Shown here: piece after piece, positions 1-9,207 of the stretch
Layout of the letters: each line of letters starts with the position of its first letter
Position numbering within the stretch: position 1 is the first letter of the stretch
Origin: BOG-938 sp048498155
GTDB taxonomy: Bacteria; Pseudomonadota; Alphaproteobacteria; Caulobacterales; Caulobacteraceae
Assembly: GCA_048498155.1 (NCBI GenBank)
Contig: JBEHYN010000010.1
Span: forward strand, 1-64,000
Direction of reading: 5' to 3'
Length of the DNA stretch: 64,000 nucleotides
Program-made: the position numbers and the translations under genes
The notes under the pieces: model-generated
Databases searched by the model: none
Told to the model about the DNA's origin: nothing
Seen by the model: the letters and a program-made list of their open reading frames with translations, nothing else

Positions 1-160
1 AACAACACAGCCAGACGCCCGCCCTAAGCGTCACACCAGGCCCATATCCATCAAGACCAGGGCGTCGGGCAGCGACTATCGCAAAGCTCCCGCAAGCGGT
101 GGAGCACGTGTGGCTGAACGGGCCTCTCCAACACCCGTACCAATCGAAAGCGCTCCCCCC

Positions 161-2026
161 TCAATTCTCCCGCACCACCTTCAGCACTGCCGCGCCGTAG
201 TGCTCCAGTTTGGACTGGCCCACGCCGTTGGCCAGGGCCAGGTCGGCCAGGGTCGCTGGGCGCAACAGGGCGATGTCGGCCAGGGTGCGGTCTTGAAAGA
301 TGACGTAGGGCGGCACGCGCTGCTCAGCGGCGGTTTCACGCCGCCAGGCGCGCAGGGCCTCGAACAGGGGCTGGTGCTCGGGCGCCAATAGGGCCGAAGC
401 CTCGCGCGTGCGCTTGCGCGGACGGCCTGACCGGGTGGTGGGATCGAATTTTTCCGGCGGTTTGCGGACGGAAACCTTGCGCTCGCCGCGATAGACCGCC
501 CGCACGCCCTCCGCGTCGCCCAGGCCGATGAGGGGGCGGCCATCATTGGGGTCTTCCCGTAGCAGCCCCTCGAACAGCAATTGATCCACCAGTTCGCGCC
601 ATCCCGCCGGGCTAAGTTCGCGGCCCACGCCCCAGGTGGATAGGGCGGTCTCGCTGGCGGAAGGGTCCTTGGTCTTGCCCAGCAGATGGTCGATCAAACG
701 CCCACGGCCCACACGCCCGCCCAGGCGATGGGCGGCCGCCAGGGCCTTTTGCGCGGCCACCGAGGCGTCGACCGCCTCGGGCGGGTCCAGGCACACATCA
801 CATTGGCCGCAGGGCTGCACGCCCTCCTCGCCAAAATAGCGGCGCACGGCGGCGGCGCGGCAGACGAAACCATCCAGCAGGGCGTAGAGCTGGCGCACCT
901 TGCGCACCTGGCCACGCTTGACCTCGTCGGGCGCCTCGCGGCTGTCAATCCTGCGCAAGGCCCAGGCCATGTCCGAGGCGCCGTAGAGCGTGATGCCATC
1001 GGCCGGTTCGCCGTCGCGACCAGCGCGCCCAATCTCTTGCCAATAGGCCTCGATGGCGGCGGGCGGGTCGGCGTGGATCACATAGCGCACGTCCGGCTTG
1101 TCCACCCCCATGCCGAAGGCGATGGTCGCCACCATCACCGCCTCGTCGGCATTGAGGAAGTGCATCAGTCGCTGCTGGCGCAGGCGGCGCTCCAGGCCCG
1201 CATGATAGGCCACCGCCGGCACGCCTTCGGCCTGCAGCTTCTCCGCCAGCCGCTCGGTCCCGTCGCGTGAGCCGGAATAGACCACCCCGCACTGGCCCGG
1301 CCGGGCCTTGACCAGTTCGACCACCCGATTGTCCGAGCGTCCCTGCTTGCGCTCGGCCGACAGGCGCAGTTCGGGACGAGCAAAGCTGGCGACGAACTCG
1401 CGGGCGTCTTGCAGGCCCAGCTCATTGCGGATGTCATCGCGGGTGCGCGCGTCGGCGGTGGCGGTGACGGCCAGGCGCGGAACGCCGGGAAAAATCTGCG
1501 CCAGGCGCCCGAGCATGCGGTATTCGGGGCGAAAATCATGGCCCCACTGGCTGACGCAGTGGGCCTCGTCGATGGCGATCAGGGCTAGGGGATGGCGCGC
1601 GAGCCGCTCCAGCATGATCGGCTGCATCAGCGCTTCGGGCGAGAGGTAGAGCAAATCGAGTTCGCCCGCCTCCATCTGCCGCCAGATGGCCGAGCGCTCG
1701 TCCAGACTGGTGTCGGAATCCAGCCGCGCGGCCGCCACCCCCGACTGCTGCAGCCCGGCCACCTGATCGGCCATCAGGGCGATCAGCGGCGAAACCACCA
1801 GGCCCACGCCCGGCCGCATCATGGCGGGGATCTGGTAGCACAGGCTCTTGCCGCCGCCGGTGGGCAGCACCGCGACAGCGCCTCGTCCGGCCAGCACTTC
1901 GCTGATCACATCGGCCTGCAAGCCGCGAAAGTCTGCATGGCCGAAGGTGCGGCGCAGAATGGCGCGCGCGGCGTCGAGGCCCGGAGGCACTTCAGGTTCT
2001 ACAAGCTGGAGGGATTCGAGACTCAC
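161..2026 (-). CDS. recQ: ATP-dependent DNA helicase RecQ
   Basis: A 621-residue superfamily 2 helicase that unwinds DNA 3' to 5' during recombination and fork repair. Seen in the protein: Walker A TGGGKS at residues 56-61, DEAH box at 153-156, the motif VI stretch EIGRAGRDG near 331-339, a four-cysteine RecQ zinc module (Cys 389, 406, 409, 412), a winged-helix region, and a C-terminal HRDC domain from about 545 to the end. Length and domain order match the full RecQ family, so it looks intact. It is transcribed towards the window start; the 160 bases beyond its stop hold nothing I recognise. Confidence 0.97.
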   Translation of the reverse strand: MSLESLQLVEPEVPPGLDAARAILRRTFGHADFRGLQADVISEVLAGRGAVAVLPTGGGKSLCYQIPAMMRPGVGLVVSPLIALMADQVAGLQQSGVAAARLDSDTSLDERSAIWRQMEAGELDLLYLSPEALMQPIMLERLARHPLALIAIDEAHCVSQWGHDFRPEYRMLGRLAQIFPGVPRLAVTATADARTRDDIRNELGLQDAREFVASFARPELRLSAERKQGRSDNRVVELVKARPGQCGVVYSGSRDGTERLAEKLQAEGVPAVAYHAGLERRLRQQRLMHFLNADEAVMVATIAFGMGVDKPDVRYVIHADPPAAIEAYWQEIGRAGRDGEPADGITLYGASDMAWALRRIDSREAPDEVKRGQVRKVRQLYALLDGFVCRAAAVRRYFGEEGVQPCGQCDVCLDPPEAVDASVAAQKALAAAHRLGGRVGRGRLIDHLLGKTKDPSASETALSTWGVGRELSPAGWRELVDQLLFEGLLREDPNDGRPLIGLGDAEGVRAVYRGERKVSVRKPPEKFDPTTRSGRPRKRTREASALLAPEHQPLFEALRAWRRETAAEQRVPPYVIFQDRTLADIALLRPATLADLALANGVGQSKLEHYGAAVLKVVREN

Positions 2027-2106
2027 GCCTGACAGGATGAGGCAACTCGTCAGCGGCGGCGATAGCGGCGGGCGAGATTTCCCTTAAATCCTTGGAGGCA
2101 AGTCTG

Positions 2107-2195
2107 CTTGGGCTAACGACTGCGTCAAGGTTCGCCTTCGGCGACCGCGTAGCGGCGGCCCGCAGGGCCGACCTTGACCCAGCCGTCAGCCCAAG
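2107..2195. repeat. 89-bp imperfect palindromic element, copy 1
   Basis: The two 25-base arms (2107-2131 and 2171-2195) are inverted repeats with 22 of 25 matches. The inner core GTCAAGG/CCTTGAC is shared with a second copy at 18879-18967 of exactly the same length; the outer arm sequence differs between copies. It lies in the 238-base gap upstream of recQ and downstream of the metallo-hydrolase gene. It could fold as a long hairpin in RNA or be a non-autonomous palindromic repeat. Confidence 0.75.
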
Positions 2196-2264
2196 CTCCA
2201 ATCTCACCAAGGGCTTCAGGGCTAGCCAGCTTTCAGTTGAAAGCTCTCTCCTTGGGTCGGACGC

Positions 2265-3305
2265 TTAAGTCTCCTCGCCCACCGATAGGGGCAGCCCCCG
2301 CTCACGCCACAGCTTCATACCCCCGTCCAGCGCCGCAGCCCGCCGAAAGCCCAGGGTGCGCAAGGTGGCCGCCGCCAAGGTGGAGATGCGCCCGAATTCA
2401 CAGCAGGCGACAATGCGCAAAGTGGGATCGGGCATCTCATCATTGATGCGCAGCTCGAGCTGCCCGCGCGGCAGGTGGCGAGCGCCGGGGATATGACCGG
2501 CCAGCCAGGCGTCCCGCTCGCGCACGTCCAGCAGGACCATGTCGAGCTTGTCGCCTTCAACCTTGGCCGCCAGCTCGTCGAGCGAGATGAACGGCACCAT
2601 GGCTGTGGCCTCGGCCAGGAGTTGGGCGACGGTCTTGCCCCCGCTCATATTGGTGCGCAGGGCTTCCGTCAGGTGGGTGGGGGCGCTGAGGTCGAGCTTG
2701 CGCATCATGTCGACAAACTCGGCCTTGTCGCGCTTTTGGAGGCGGGGATTGTCGGCGATTTCGTCCCCGATGGTGGAGTGGCTGCGGCCCTTGTAGTCGT
2801 GCGCGGGATAGACCTTGAGCTTGGGGTCCAGCGTCAGCACCACATTGAACAGGCTGTCGTACAGGGCCTCTGGGTCGCCCGTGGGCAAGTCGGTGCGCCC
2901 GGTAGCCCCGATCAGCAGGGTGTCGCCGGTGAAAATACGGTCCTCAGTGACGATACACATGGAATCGCGGGTATGGCCGGGCGTGTGCAGCGCCTTCAGC
3001 TTGAGGTCGCCGACCATGAGGATTTCCCCGTCCTCCAGCCGCAAATCGACATAGGGGGCCGGGCTCAGCCGGTGGGCCACCACAGGGGCGTCCAGCCGCT
3101 TGCCCAGTTGCATGGCGGCGGAGAAATGGTCGGCGTGGGTGTGGCTGTCGATCACATAGCGGATGCGCAGCCCTTCCTTGGCCGCCAGCCCCAGATAGCG
3201 GTCGATCTGGCGGATTTCCGGATCGATCAGCACGGCCGCCCGGCTGCCGGGGCAACCGACCAGATAGGATTGGCAGCCGCCGGTTGGAATCTGCTCGAAA
3301 ATCAT
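2265..3305 (-). CDS. MBL-fold persulfide dioxygenase-like protein fused to rhodanese
   Basis: A 346-residue two-domain protein. Residues 1 to about 230 are a metallo-beta-lactamase fold hydrolase with the metal motif HTHADH at 55-60 and a second His motif HTPGHT, resembling the ETHE1/Blh glutathione persulfide dioxygenase family. The last ~100 residues are a rhodanese domain with the candidate active-site loop CEFGRIS. The family oxidises glutathione persulfide to sulfite, and the rhodanese moves the sulfane sulfur. It lies 25 bases behind the peroxiredoxin gene on the same strand, so the two are probably cotranscribed for sulfide or oxidant defence. Biochemistry is inferred from the family. 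Confidence 0.85.
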   Translation of the reverse strand: MIFEQIPTGGCQSYLVGCPGSRAAVLIDPEIRQIDRYLGLAAKEGLRIRYVIDSHTHADHFSAAMQLGKRLDAPVVAHRLSPAPYVDLRLEDGEILMVGDLKLKALHTPGHTRDSMCIVTEDRIFTGDTLLIGATGRTDLPTGDPEALYDSLFNVVLTLDPKLKVYPAHDYKGRSHSTIGDEIADNPRLQKRDKAEFVDMMRKLDLSAPTHLTEALRTNMSGGKTVAQLLAEATAMVPFISLDELAAKVEGDKLDMVLLDVRERDAWLAGHIPGARHLPRGQLELRINDEMPDPTLRIVACCEFGRISTLAAATLRTLGFRRAAALDGGMKLWRERGLPLSVGEET

Positions 3306-3330
3306 GCGCGCCCCCCGGCCGATCTTGGTC

Positions 3331-3987
3331 CTACTTGGGCTGACCGGTCGTGCGCAGATAGGGTTTGTGGGTGACGAAGCCGGGGAACAGGGTCTTGGCG
3401 TCGTCGTCGCTCACCGCCGTGGTGATGATCACGTCCTGGCCCTGCTTCCAATCGGCAGGGGTGGCCACCTTGTGCCTGGCGGTCAGCTGCATGGAATCGA
3501 TCACCCGGATGATCTCGTCGAAGTTGCGCCCGGTGGTCATGGGATAGGCGATCAACAGCTTGATGCGCTTGTCCGGCCCGATGATGAACACATTGCGCAC
3601 CGTGGCGTTGTTGGCGGGGGTGCGGCCGTCGGAGGAGCCCGGTTCATCGGCCGGCAGCATGCCGTAAAGCTTGGACACCTTCAGGTCGGTGTCGCCGATC
3701 ATGGGATAGTTGGGCGCCTGACCTTGCGTCTCGGCGATGTCCGCAGACCATTTGGCGTGGTTTTCCACCGGATCCACCGACAGTCCGATCACCTTGACCC
3801 CGCGTTTGTCGAACTCCGGCTTCAGCTTGGCCACCGCACCCAGTTCGGTGGTGCAAACCGGGGTGAAGTCCTTGGGGTGGGAAAACAGCACGACCCAACT
3901 GTCGCCGGCCCAGTCGTAGAAGCGGATTGGACCCTCGGTTGTCTCGGCGGTGAAATCCGGCGCGACGTCATTGAGCTGCAAAGGCAT
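3331..3987 (-). CDS. 1-Cys peroxiredoxin (Prx6 type)
   Basis: A 218-residue AhpC/TSA-family peroxidase that reduces hydrogen peroxide and organic peroxides. The peroxidatic Cys45 is in PKDFTPVCTTELG and I see no other cysteine in the chain, which makes it a 1-Cys enzyme of the Prx6 group; the long C-terminal domain also fits. I chose the ATG at 3987 rather than an upstream one because AGGAG lies 9 bases before it and the protein then begins at the usual family start MPLQLNDVAPDF. It is first in a probable two-gene unit with the MBL-rhodanese gene. Confidence 0.93.
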   Translation of the reverse strand: MPLQLNDVAPDFTAETTEGPIRFYDWAGDSWVVLFSHPKDFTPVCTTELGAVAKLKPEFDKRGVKVIGLSVDPVENHAKWSADIAETQGQAPNYPMIGDTDLKVSKLYGMLPADEPGSSDGRTPANNATVRNVFIIGPDKRIKLLIAYPMTTGRNFDEIIRVIDSMQLTARHKVATPADWKQGQDVIITTAVSDDDAKTLFPGFVTHKPYLRTTGQPK

Positions 3988-4089
3988 GGAAGACGCTCCT
4001 ATTGGCTTGGAACGGCGCGAACCATGCCCCAAAGGCCGGGGCCCCGCCACTGGAGAAAATCTGTCGCCGGTCTTAGGCGCGGGTGACGA

Positions 4090-4317
4090 TCAGGGGGGCG
4101 GTTCGGGGGAGAAGCCCACGGGAAGAAAGCCGTGCAGGAAGGACTCCACCGCCACCGCCACGGGCCCGGAGATCATCCGCTTGCCCGCCTCCATCTCGCG
4201 TACCCGCTTTTCGCCCTGTGAGCGATCGCCGGCCAGGCGCAGGGCGCGGGCCATGTCCGACGGGCTCCAGCCCATGGCTTCGCGCGCCTGTCTCAGGTGC
4301 GGGCCGGTGACGATCAT
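4090..4317 (-). CDS. small XRE-type helix-turn-helix protein
   Basis: A 75-residue protein whose first ~60 residues resemble a Cro/C1-type HTH: LRQAREAMGWSPSDMARAL, then RVREMEAGKRMISGP, ending in a hydrophobic helix and a Pro-rich tail. The start at 4317 has GGAG six bases upstream; an in-frame ATG 18 bases earlier is possible. It is divergent from the cysteine-repeat gene at 4537, with 219 bases between them, so it could regulate that gene, but no operator is evident. Confidence 0.7.
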   Translation of the reverse strand: MIVTGPHLRQAREAMGWSPSDMARALRLAGDRSQGEKRVREMEAGKRMISGPVAVAVESFLHGFLPVGFSPEPPP

Positions 4318-4536
4318 GACGCTCTCCAAGGGCAAATAGACCCTTACGGCGCACCGGATTGCCCTGTTGCAGCGCGAAGATCAACCGCCGGGTGGCGGTC
4401 GGCCTCGATTTTTCCAACCGAGTCCGTGTTGCGGCCAAATCGCGCGCCCTTAAGAACGCCGATATTCGGCCATGTTTTGGGCGAGGATGACGCCTAGCTT
4501 GGCGTTGAAGCCAAACACGTCGGGAGGACGTCCTCA

Positions 4537-5286
4537 ATGAAACTGCGCGCCCTATTGATCATGGCTGCGGCGGCCGGCTTGGCCGCCGGCGGCGCCTACG
4601 CCCAAACCCCGCCTGGTCCGCCGCCCATGAGCGCGGCCCCCCACGGCCCCCCGCCCGAAATGCACGCGGCCATGGAGGCGACCAAGAAGGCCTGCGAGGC
4701 CGATATGAAATCGCTGTGCTCGGGCAAGATGGGCCACGATGCGATGATGTGCATGCACGACAACCACGACAAGCTCAGCAAGCCGTGCCAGGACGCCATC
4801 GCCGACATGCGCGCCCATATGCGTAAACGGTTTGAGGCGCGGCGCGAGGCCATGCAGGCGGCCAAAAAGGTGTGCGAGCCGGACATGAAGTCGCTCTGCG
4901 CCGGCAAGAGCGGGCGCGAAGCGATGATGTGCATGCACGACAACCGCGACAAGGTCAGCCAGGTCTGCAAGGACGCCATCGCCAAGGTGCGCCACCACGG
5001 TCGGCGCGGCAAAGGCATGAATGGCATGGATCGGATGGCCATGGGTGGCCCGCCCTCGCCCGAGCGCCATGCCGCGATGCAGGCGGCCAAGGCGGCGTGC
5101 GAGCCGGACATGAAGGCGCTGTGCGCCGGCAAGTCGGGTCGCGAGGCGATGATGTGCATGCATGAGAACCACGACAAGGTCAGCCAGACCTGCAAGGACG
5201 CCATGGCCAAGGTTCACCCCATGCACGGCCCAGGTCACGGCCCAGGTCACGCCCATGAGGGCGCTCCCCCGCCCGCCGCAAATTAG
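4537..5286 (+). CDS. secreted protein with three cysteine-rich repeats
   Basis: A 249-residue exported protein: signal peptide MKLRALLIMAAAAGLAAGGAYA, a Pro-rich linker, then three near-identical repeats starting near residues 46, 107 and 185, and a His/Gly-rich tail. Each repeat has the spacing C-x7-C-x10-C-x11-C, with conserved DMKSLCAGK and MMCMHDN patches. The pattern resembles the eukaryotic Golgi GLG1 cysteine-rich repeat (Pfam Cys_rich_FGFR), also known in scattered bacteria. The abundance of Met, His and Cys suggests periplasmic metal binding, but that is inference. GGAGG lies about 15 bases before the ATG, so the start is weakly supported by the ribosome site. Confidence 0.75.
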   Translation: MKLRALLIMAAAAGLAAGGAYAQTPPGPPPMSAAPHGPPPEMHAAMEATKKACEADMKSLCSGKMGHDAMMCMHDNHDKLSKPCQDAIADMRAHMRKRFEARREAMQAAKKVCEPDMKSLCAGKSGREAMMCMHDNRDKVSQVCKDAIAKVRHHGRRGKGMNGMDRMAMGGPPSPERHAAMQAAKAACEPDMKALCAGKSGREAMMCMHENHDKVSQTCKDAMAKVHPMHGPGHGPGHAHEGAPPPAAN

Positions 5287-5452
5287 TCCAAGAGCACCGG
5301 CCGGCTCGCTGTAACAGGCGGGCCGGCGCCGGCATTGCTTGGGCCCCGCCGCCTGCTATGGTCCCGCGTGAATCCTTGGGATTCGCGTCCTTTCGACTCT
5401 TCGCGCCGCCGTCGGCGACAAGAGACGACGCTCGGAGCCATCATCCAGGCAA

Positions 5453-8400
5453 ATGCCCGATTTCGTTTTCCACGATCCATCCGGTCGCCGGGCCCGGCGC
5501 GTAGGCCTGGGCATGGGTCTCATACTATCCTTCATCGCGGCGATCGGCGCAGGCTTCGCCGTGACCTTGGCCATGGCGCCGCACTTGCCGGACGTAAGGC
5601 TGAAGGACCCGCGCGTCCTGTCGGCGCTGCACCAGGAAAACGTCCACAAGCATCCCATTCGGCCCACCTGGACCCGCATCCCCAAGCCGGGCGTTTTGCG
5701 CTCCGCCGCCGTCGGCGCCGTCCGACCCCTCACTGTCGCCTTCTATGTATCCTGGGACCCTGAATCGCGCCTGTCCCTCGCCGAACACATCGGCAAGATC
5801 GATGTGGTGGCGCCCCAGTGGCTGCAACTCAACGGCTCGGTCGGCGGCACGACCCTGATTGAGGACCCGCAGGCCGAGGCCATCATCGCCGCCGCGCCCA
5901 AGCCGCCGTCGGTGCTTCCGGTGGTGTTCAACTTCAACACCCAGCAGCAGCGGTGGGACGGCGCCTTGGGCTCGTCCATGGTTCTCAACCCGGTCGCGCG
6001 CAAGGCGCTGATCGACCGGCTGGTGAATCTGGCCAAAGGGCGCGGCTTCGCCGGCTATGTAATGGACCTGGAAGAGCTGAGCCCGCAGGCCGTGCGGGCC
6101 TATCCAGGCTTTCTGGCTCAGATTCGCGCCGCCTTGCGCCCCTTGGGGCGCGAGCTGTGGGTCACCGCGCCGGTGGACGAGGACCAGCCGTGGCCGCTCA
6201 AGACCCTGCAGGATAACTGCGACGCCCTGGTGCTCATGGCGTTCGACGAGCACTACCAGACCAGCGCGCCCGGCCCGCCGGCGGCGCAAACATGGTTCCA
6301 GGCCCATGTGAGCGAGGAACTGCGGCATCTGGATCCGGACCGCACGATCGTGGCCCTGGGCAACTACGGCTACGACTGGCCCAAGGATAAGGGCGCCAAG
6401 ACCTTCGACACGGCCGATCCCCTGACCTTCAGCGAGGCCATGGTCAGGGCCAACGATTCGGGGGTGGACATCGATTTCGATTCCGATGCGCTCAATTCTC
6501 ACTACGCCTACACAGACGAGGACGACGGCGCCGCGCACGAGGTCTGGTTCCTGGACGCCGCTAGTTTGTTCAACCAGATCAAGGTGATCGATGCCTGGCG
6601 GCCGCGCGGTTACGGCCTGTGGCGCCTCGGCGCCGAGGACCCCGGCGTCTGGTCCCTATTCGGGCGCGGTTACGGGCGCGCCGACACCGGCGCCCTGGCC
6701 GACCTGCCCGGGGGAACTGAGCCGGACTTTGACGGCACGGGCGAGGTGCTGAAGGTCACCGCCACGCCCAAGGACGGCAAGCGCAGCCTGGTGATGGATA
6801 AGGCCACGGGACTGATCACCGATGAGAACTACGACGTCATCCCCACCGGCTATGTGATCGAGCGCTACGGCGCCCACCCCGGCAAGGTGGCCCTGACCTT
6901 CGACGATGGGCCCGACCCGCGCTGGACCTCCAAAATTCTCGACATCCTCAAGCAGAAAAAGGCCAACGCCACCTTCTTCGTGATCGGCCAGAACATGGCC
7001 AACTGGCCCAGCCTGGTTCAGCGCGAAGTGCGCGAGGACAATGTGGTGGGCAACCACAGCTTCACCCATCCCAATATCGGGGCCATCAGCACCCCGCAGG
7101 TAGACCTGGAGCTGAACGCCACCCAGCGACTGTTCGAGGTGGTCACGGGCAAATCCATGCGGCTGTTCCGGCCCCCGTACTTTGGAGACGCCGAACCGTC
7201 CACTCCGCCGGAAATCACGCCCCTGCTCAAGGCTCAGGCCCTGGGCTATCTGATCGTGGGTCTGCGTATCGATCCGGACGACTGGAAGAAGCCGGACCCC
7301 ACGCACATCATCAACACCACCCTTCAGCGTCTGGCCGACACCAATCCGGATACTGGGGGTCAGGTGGTGTTGCTGCACGATTCCGGCGGCGACCGCAGCC
7401 GCACGGTCGCCGCATTGCCCCAGCTGATCGATCAGCTGCGCGCCCACGGCTATCAGCTGGTGACCGTGTCCGATCTGGCCGGAATCGCGCCGGGCCAGGC
7501 GATGCCGCCAACCCAGCGCGATATTGTCGAGTTGACACTGGACAGGATCGGCTTCGGATTCGTGCACGGGGTGGACGTGTGCATCTACACCCTGCTGGTC
7601 ACCGCCATTGCCTTGGGTTTGGCGCGCCTAGCTTTCCTCAGCACCCTGGCCCTGTGGCACCGCTTCACCTCCGGGCCGTCGCCGCCGATGATGGATCCGA
7701 CCACCGGCCCGTTGGTGAGCGTGCTGATCCCCTGTTTCAACGAGGAGAAGGTCATTGCCTCCTCCACAGCGCGGATTCTCCAATCCGACTGGACGAACCT
7801 GGAGGTCTTGGTGCTGGACGATGGGTCATCCGACAATACGGCGCTCGAGGTAGAGCGCGCCTTCGGCTCTGATCCCCGTGTCCGGCTGATGTGCTTTGCC
7901 AACAGCGGCAAGGCCCACACCCTGAACAAGGGCCTGGCAGCGGCCAAGGGCGAGATCATCGTCGCCCTGGACGCCGACACCCTGTTCCCGGCGGCCACCG
8001 TCGGTCGGCTCGTCCGCTGGTTCCAGGACCCTCAGATCGGCGCGGTGGCCGGTAATGCCTTGGTCGGAAACCGCCTGAACATGGTCACGCGCTGGCAGGC
8101 GCTGGAATATGTCACCGCCCAGAACCTGGAGCGCCGCGCTTTGGACGCCCTTGGCGCCGTCACGGTGGTGCCCGGCGCGGTGGGGGCGTGGCGGCGCTCG
8201 GCGCTGGACGCCCTGGGCGGCTATCCGACCGACACCCTGGCCGAGGACCAGGACCTCACCATCGCCGTGCAGCGCGCCGGCTGGAAGGTGGACTTTGACT
8301 CGGATGCGCGCGCCTACACAGAGGCGCCTGACACGGTGCAGGGTCTGCTCAAGCAGCGGTTCCGTTGGTCGTTCGGCACGCTTCAATGCCTCTGGAAGCA

Positions 8401-8827
8401 CAGGGAAGCCCTGTTTGACCCCAAGCGCCCGGTGTTGGGTTTCGTGGCCCTGCCGCAAATCTGGCTGTTTCAGATCATCCTGACCGTGGCCGCGCCCCTG
8501 GTGGACTTAGCCGCCGTGTGGTCGATCATCTCGGCGCTCATGGCGCACTATTCGCACCCGGTGGAGTGGTCCTCCGACGATCTGGTCCGTCAACTGCTCT
8601 ACTGGACCGCCTTCACCATGGTGGACCTGTCGGCCGCCGCCCTGGGCATGGCCCTGGAAAAACGCGCGCCCTGGTGGGACATCATCTGGCTGCCGGTGCA
8701 GCGCTTCGGCTACCGGCAGATGATGTACTATGTGGTGGTCAAGGCCGTGCTGACGGCCCTGCGTGGCCCACGGGTCAGCTGGGGCAAGCTGGAGCGGCGC
8801 AATACGGCGGTTGAGGGCAAGGCGTAG
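5453..8827 (+). CDS. GH18 / polysaccharide deacetylase / family 2 glycosyltransferase fusion
   Basis: A 1124-residue membrane protein. In order: an N-terminal membrane anchor (about residues 20-42); a GH18 (chitinase-like) domain about 95-420, with the catalytic-type motif GYVMDLEEL around 202-210; a NodB polysaccharide deacetylase about 470-690, with TFDDGPDP near 482 and NHSFTHP as metal-binding His motif; a membrane segment near 702-725; and a processive GT2 domain about 755-1000, with DDGSSD, LDADT, EDQDL and QRFRW, followed by further membrane segments. The parts suggest one machine that polymerises, deacetylates and trims a beta-linked N-acetylhexosamine polysaccharide across the inner membrane. 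Product unknown. No other polysaccharide gene is adjacent apart from the sugar transferase at 11.3 kb. Confidence 0.88.
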   Translation: MPDFVFHDPSGRRARRVGLGMGLILSFIAAIGAGFAVTLAMAPHLPDVRLKDPRVLSALHQENVHKHPIRPTWTRIPKPGVLRSAAVGAVRPLTVAFYVSWDPESRLSLAEHIGKIDVVAPQWLQLNGSVGGTTLIEDPQAEAIIAAAPKPPSVLPVVFNFNTQQQRWDGALGSSMVLNPVARKALIDRLVNLAKGRGFAGYVMDLEELSPQAVRAYPGFLAQIRAALRPLGRELWVTAPVDEDQPWPLKTLQDNCDALVLMAFDEHYQTSAPGPPAAQTWFQAHVSEELRHLDPDRTIVALGNYGYDWPKDKGAKTFDTADPLTFSEAMVRANDSGVDIDFDSDALNSHYAYTDEDDGAAHEVWFLDAASLFNQIKVIDAWRPRGYGLWRLGAEDPGVWSLFGRGYGRADTGALADLPGGTEPDFDGTGEVLKVTATPKDGKRSLVMDKATGLITDENYDVIPTGYVIERYGAHPGKVALTFDDGPDPRWTSKILDILKQKKANATFFVIGQNMANWPSLVQREVREDNVVGNHSFTHPNIGAISTPQVDLELNATQRLFEVVTGKSMRLFRPPYFGDAEPSTPPEITPLLKAQALGYLIVGLRIDPDDWKKPDPTHIINTTLQRLADTNPDTGGQVVLLHDSGGDRSRTVAALPQLIDQLRAHGYQLVTVSDLAGIAPGQAMPPTQRDIVELTLDRIGFGFVHGVDVCIYTLLVTAIALGLARLAFLSTLALWHRFTSGPSPPMMDPTTGPLVSVLIPCFNEEKVIASSTARILQSDWTNLEVLVLDDGSSDNTALEVERAFGSDPRVRLMCFANSGKAHTLNKGLAAAKGEIIVALDADTLFPAATVGRLVRWFQDPQIGAVAGNALVGNRLNMVTRWQALEYVTAQNLERRALDALGAVTVVPGAVGAWRRSALDALGGYPTDTLAEDQDLTIAVQRAGWKVDFDSDARAYTEAPDTVQGLLKQRFRWSFGTLQCLWKHREALFDPKRPVLGFVALPQIWLFQIILTVAAPLVDLAAVWSIISALMAHYSHPVEWSSDDLVRQLLYWTAFTMVDLSAAALGMALEKRAPWWDIIWLPVQRFGYRQMMYYVVVKAVLTALRGPRVSWGKLERRNTAVEGKA

Positions 8828-9207
8828 GATTCAGGCGTAACGTCCCAACGGGGAAACTTGTAACGTGGGCCGGGCTGATGCCGCGCCGGAATTAGCCATA
8901 GCCGTTCGCGCTCAGCCGGGGTTGTATAATCCCGCGCCCACGCCCCGCCGTGAGGCAATGGCCTACGGCCACCCTTGACTGCAGCAGGCCCTGCGAATGC
9001 GATCAACGGAGCAGCGCGGCGGCTTCAAAATAAAGCGTCGTTCCCCATCAATGGGTAAAAGCTGGCCGGACTCTATCGACCAGGCCACCGCGCGCACCGC
9101 CGCTTATTTTTGTCGCATACAATGCACAATCCTTGAGCGCTACGCCACGGCTCAGCTATAGCCACGACAAGGGCTCCTCAAGAGCTCGCATCGGGGGGCG
9201 CACGAAC
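8828..9207. other. 380-base intergenic region upstream of amtB
   Basis: The region lies between the large glycosyltransferase gene and amtB. I see no RNA gene or repeat. A TTG at 9133 would extend amtB by 25 residues of non-hydrophobic sequence. An AT-rich patch near 9103-9130 is the likely promoter zone. I could not find a convincing sigma-54 box despite the nitrogen-related gene downstream. Confidence 0.4.

Noticed and set aside
4552..5256. Minus-strand frames opposite the cysteine-repeat gene
   Set aside because: They show the same three-fold repetition only because the DNA is repeated; the plus frame has signal peptide and regular Cys spacing.
5364..5387. Small hairpin (GAATCC / GGATTC) before the large glycosyltransferase gene
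   Set aside because: Loop of three bases, no T-run, not repeated elsewhere; insufficient to call a regulatory element.
9100..9140. Possible sigma-54 promoter for amtB (TGCAC ... TTGA)
   Set aside because: The invariant GG at -24 and GC at -12 are both missing, so it is not a credible sigma-54 site.
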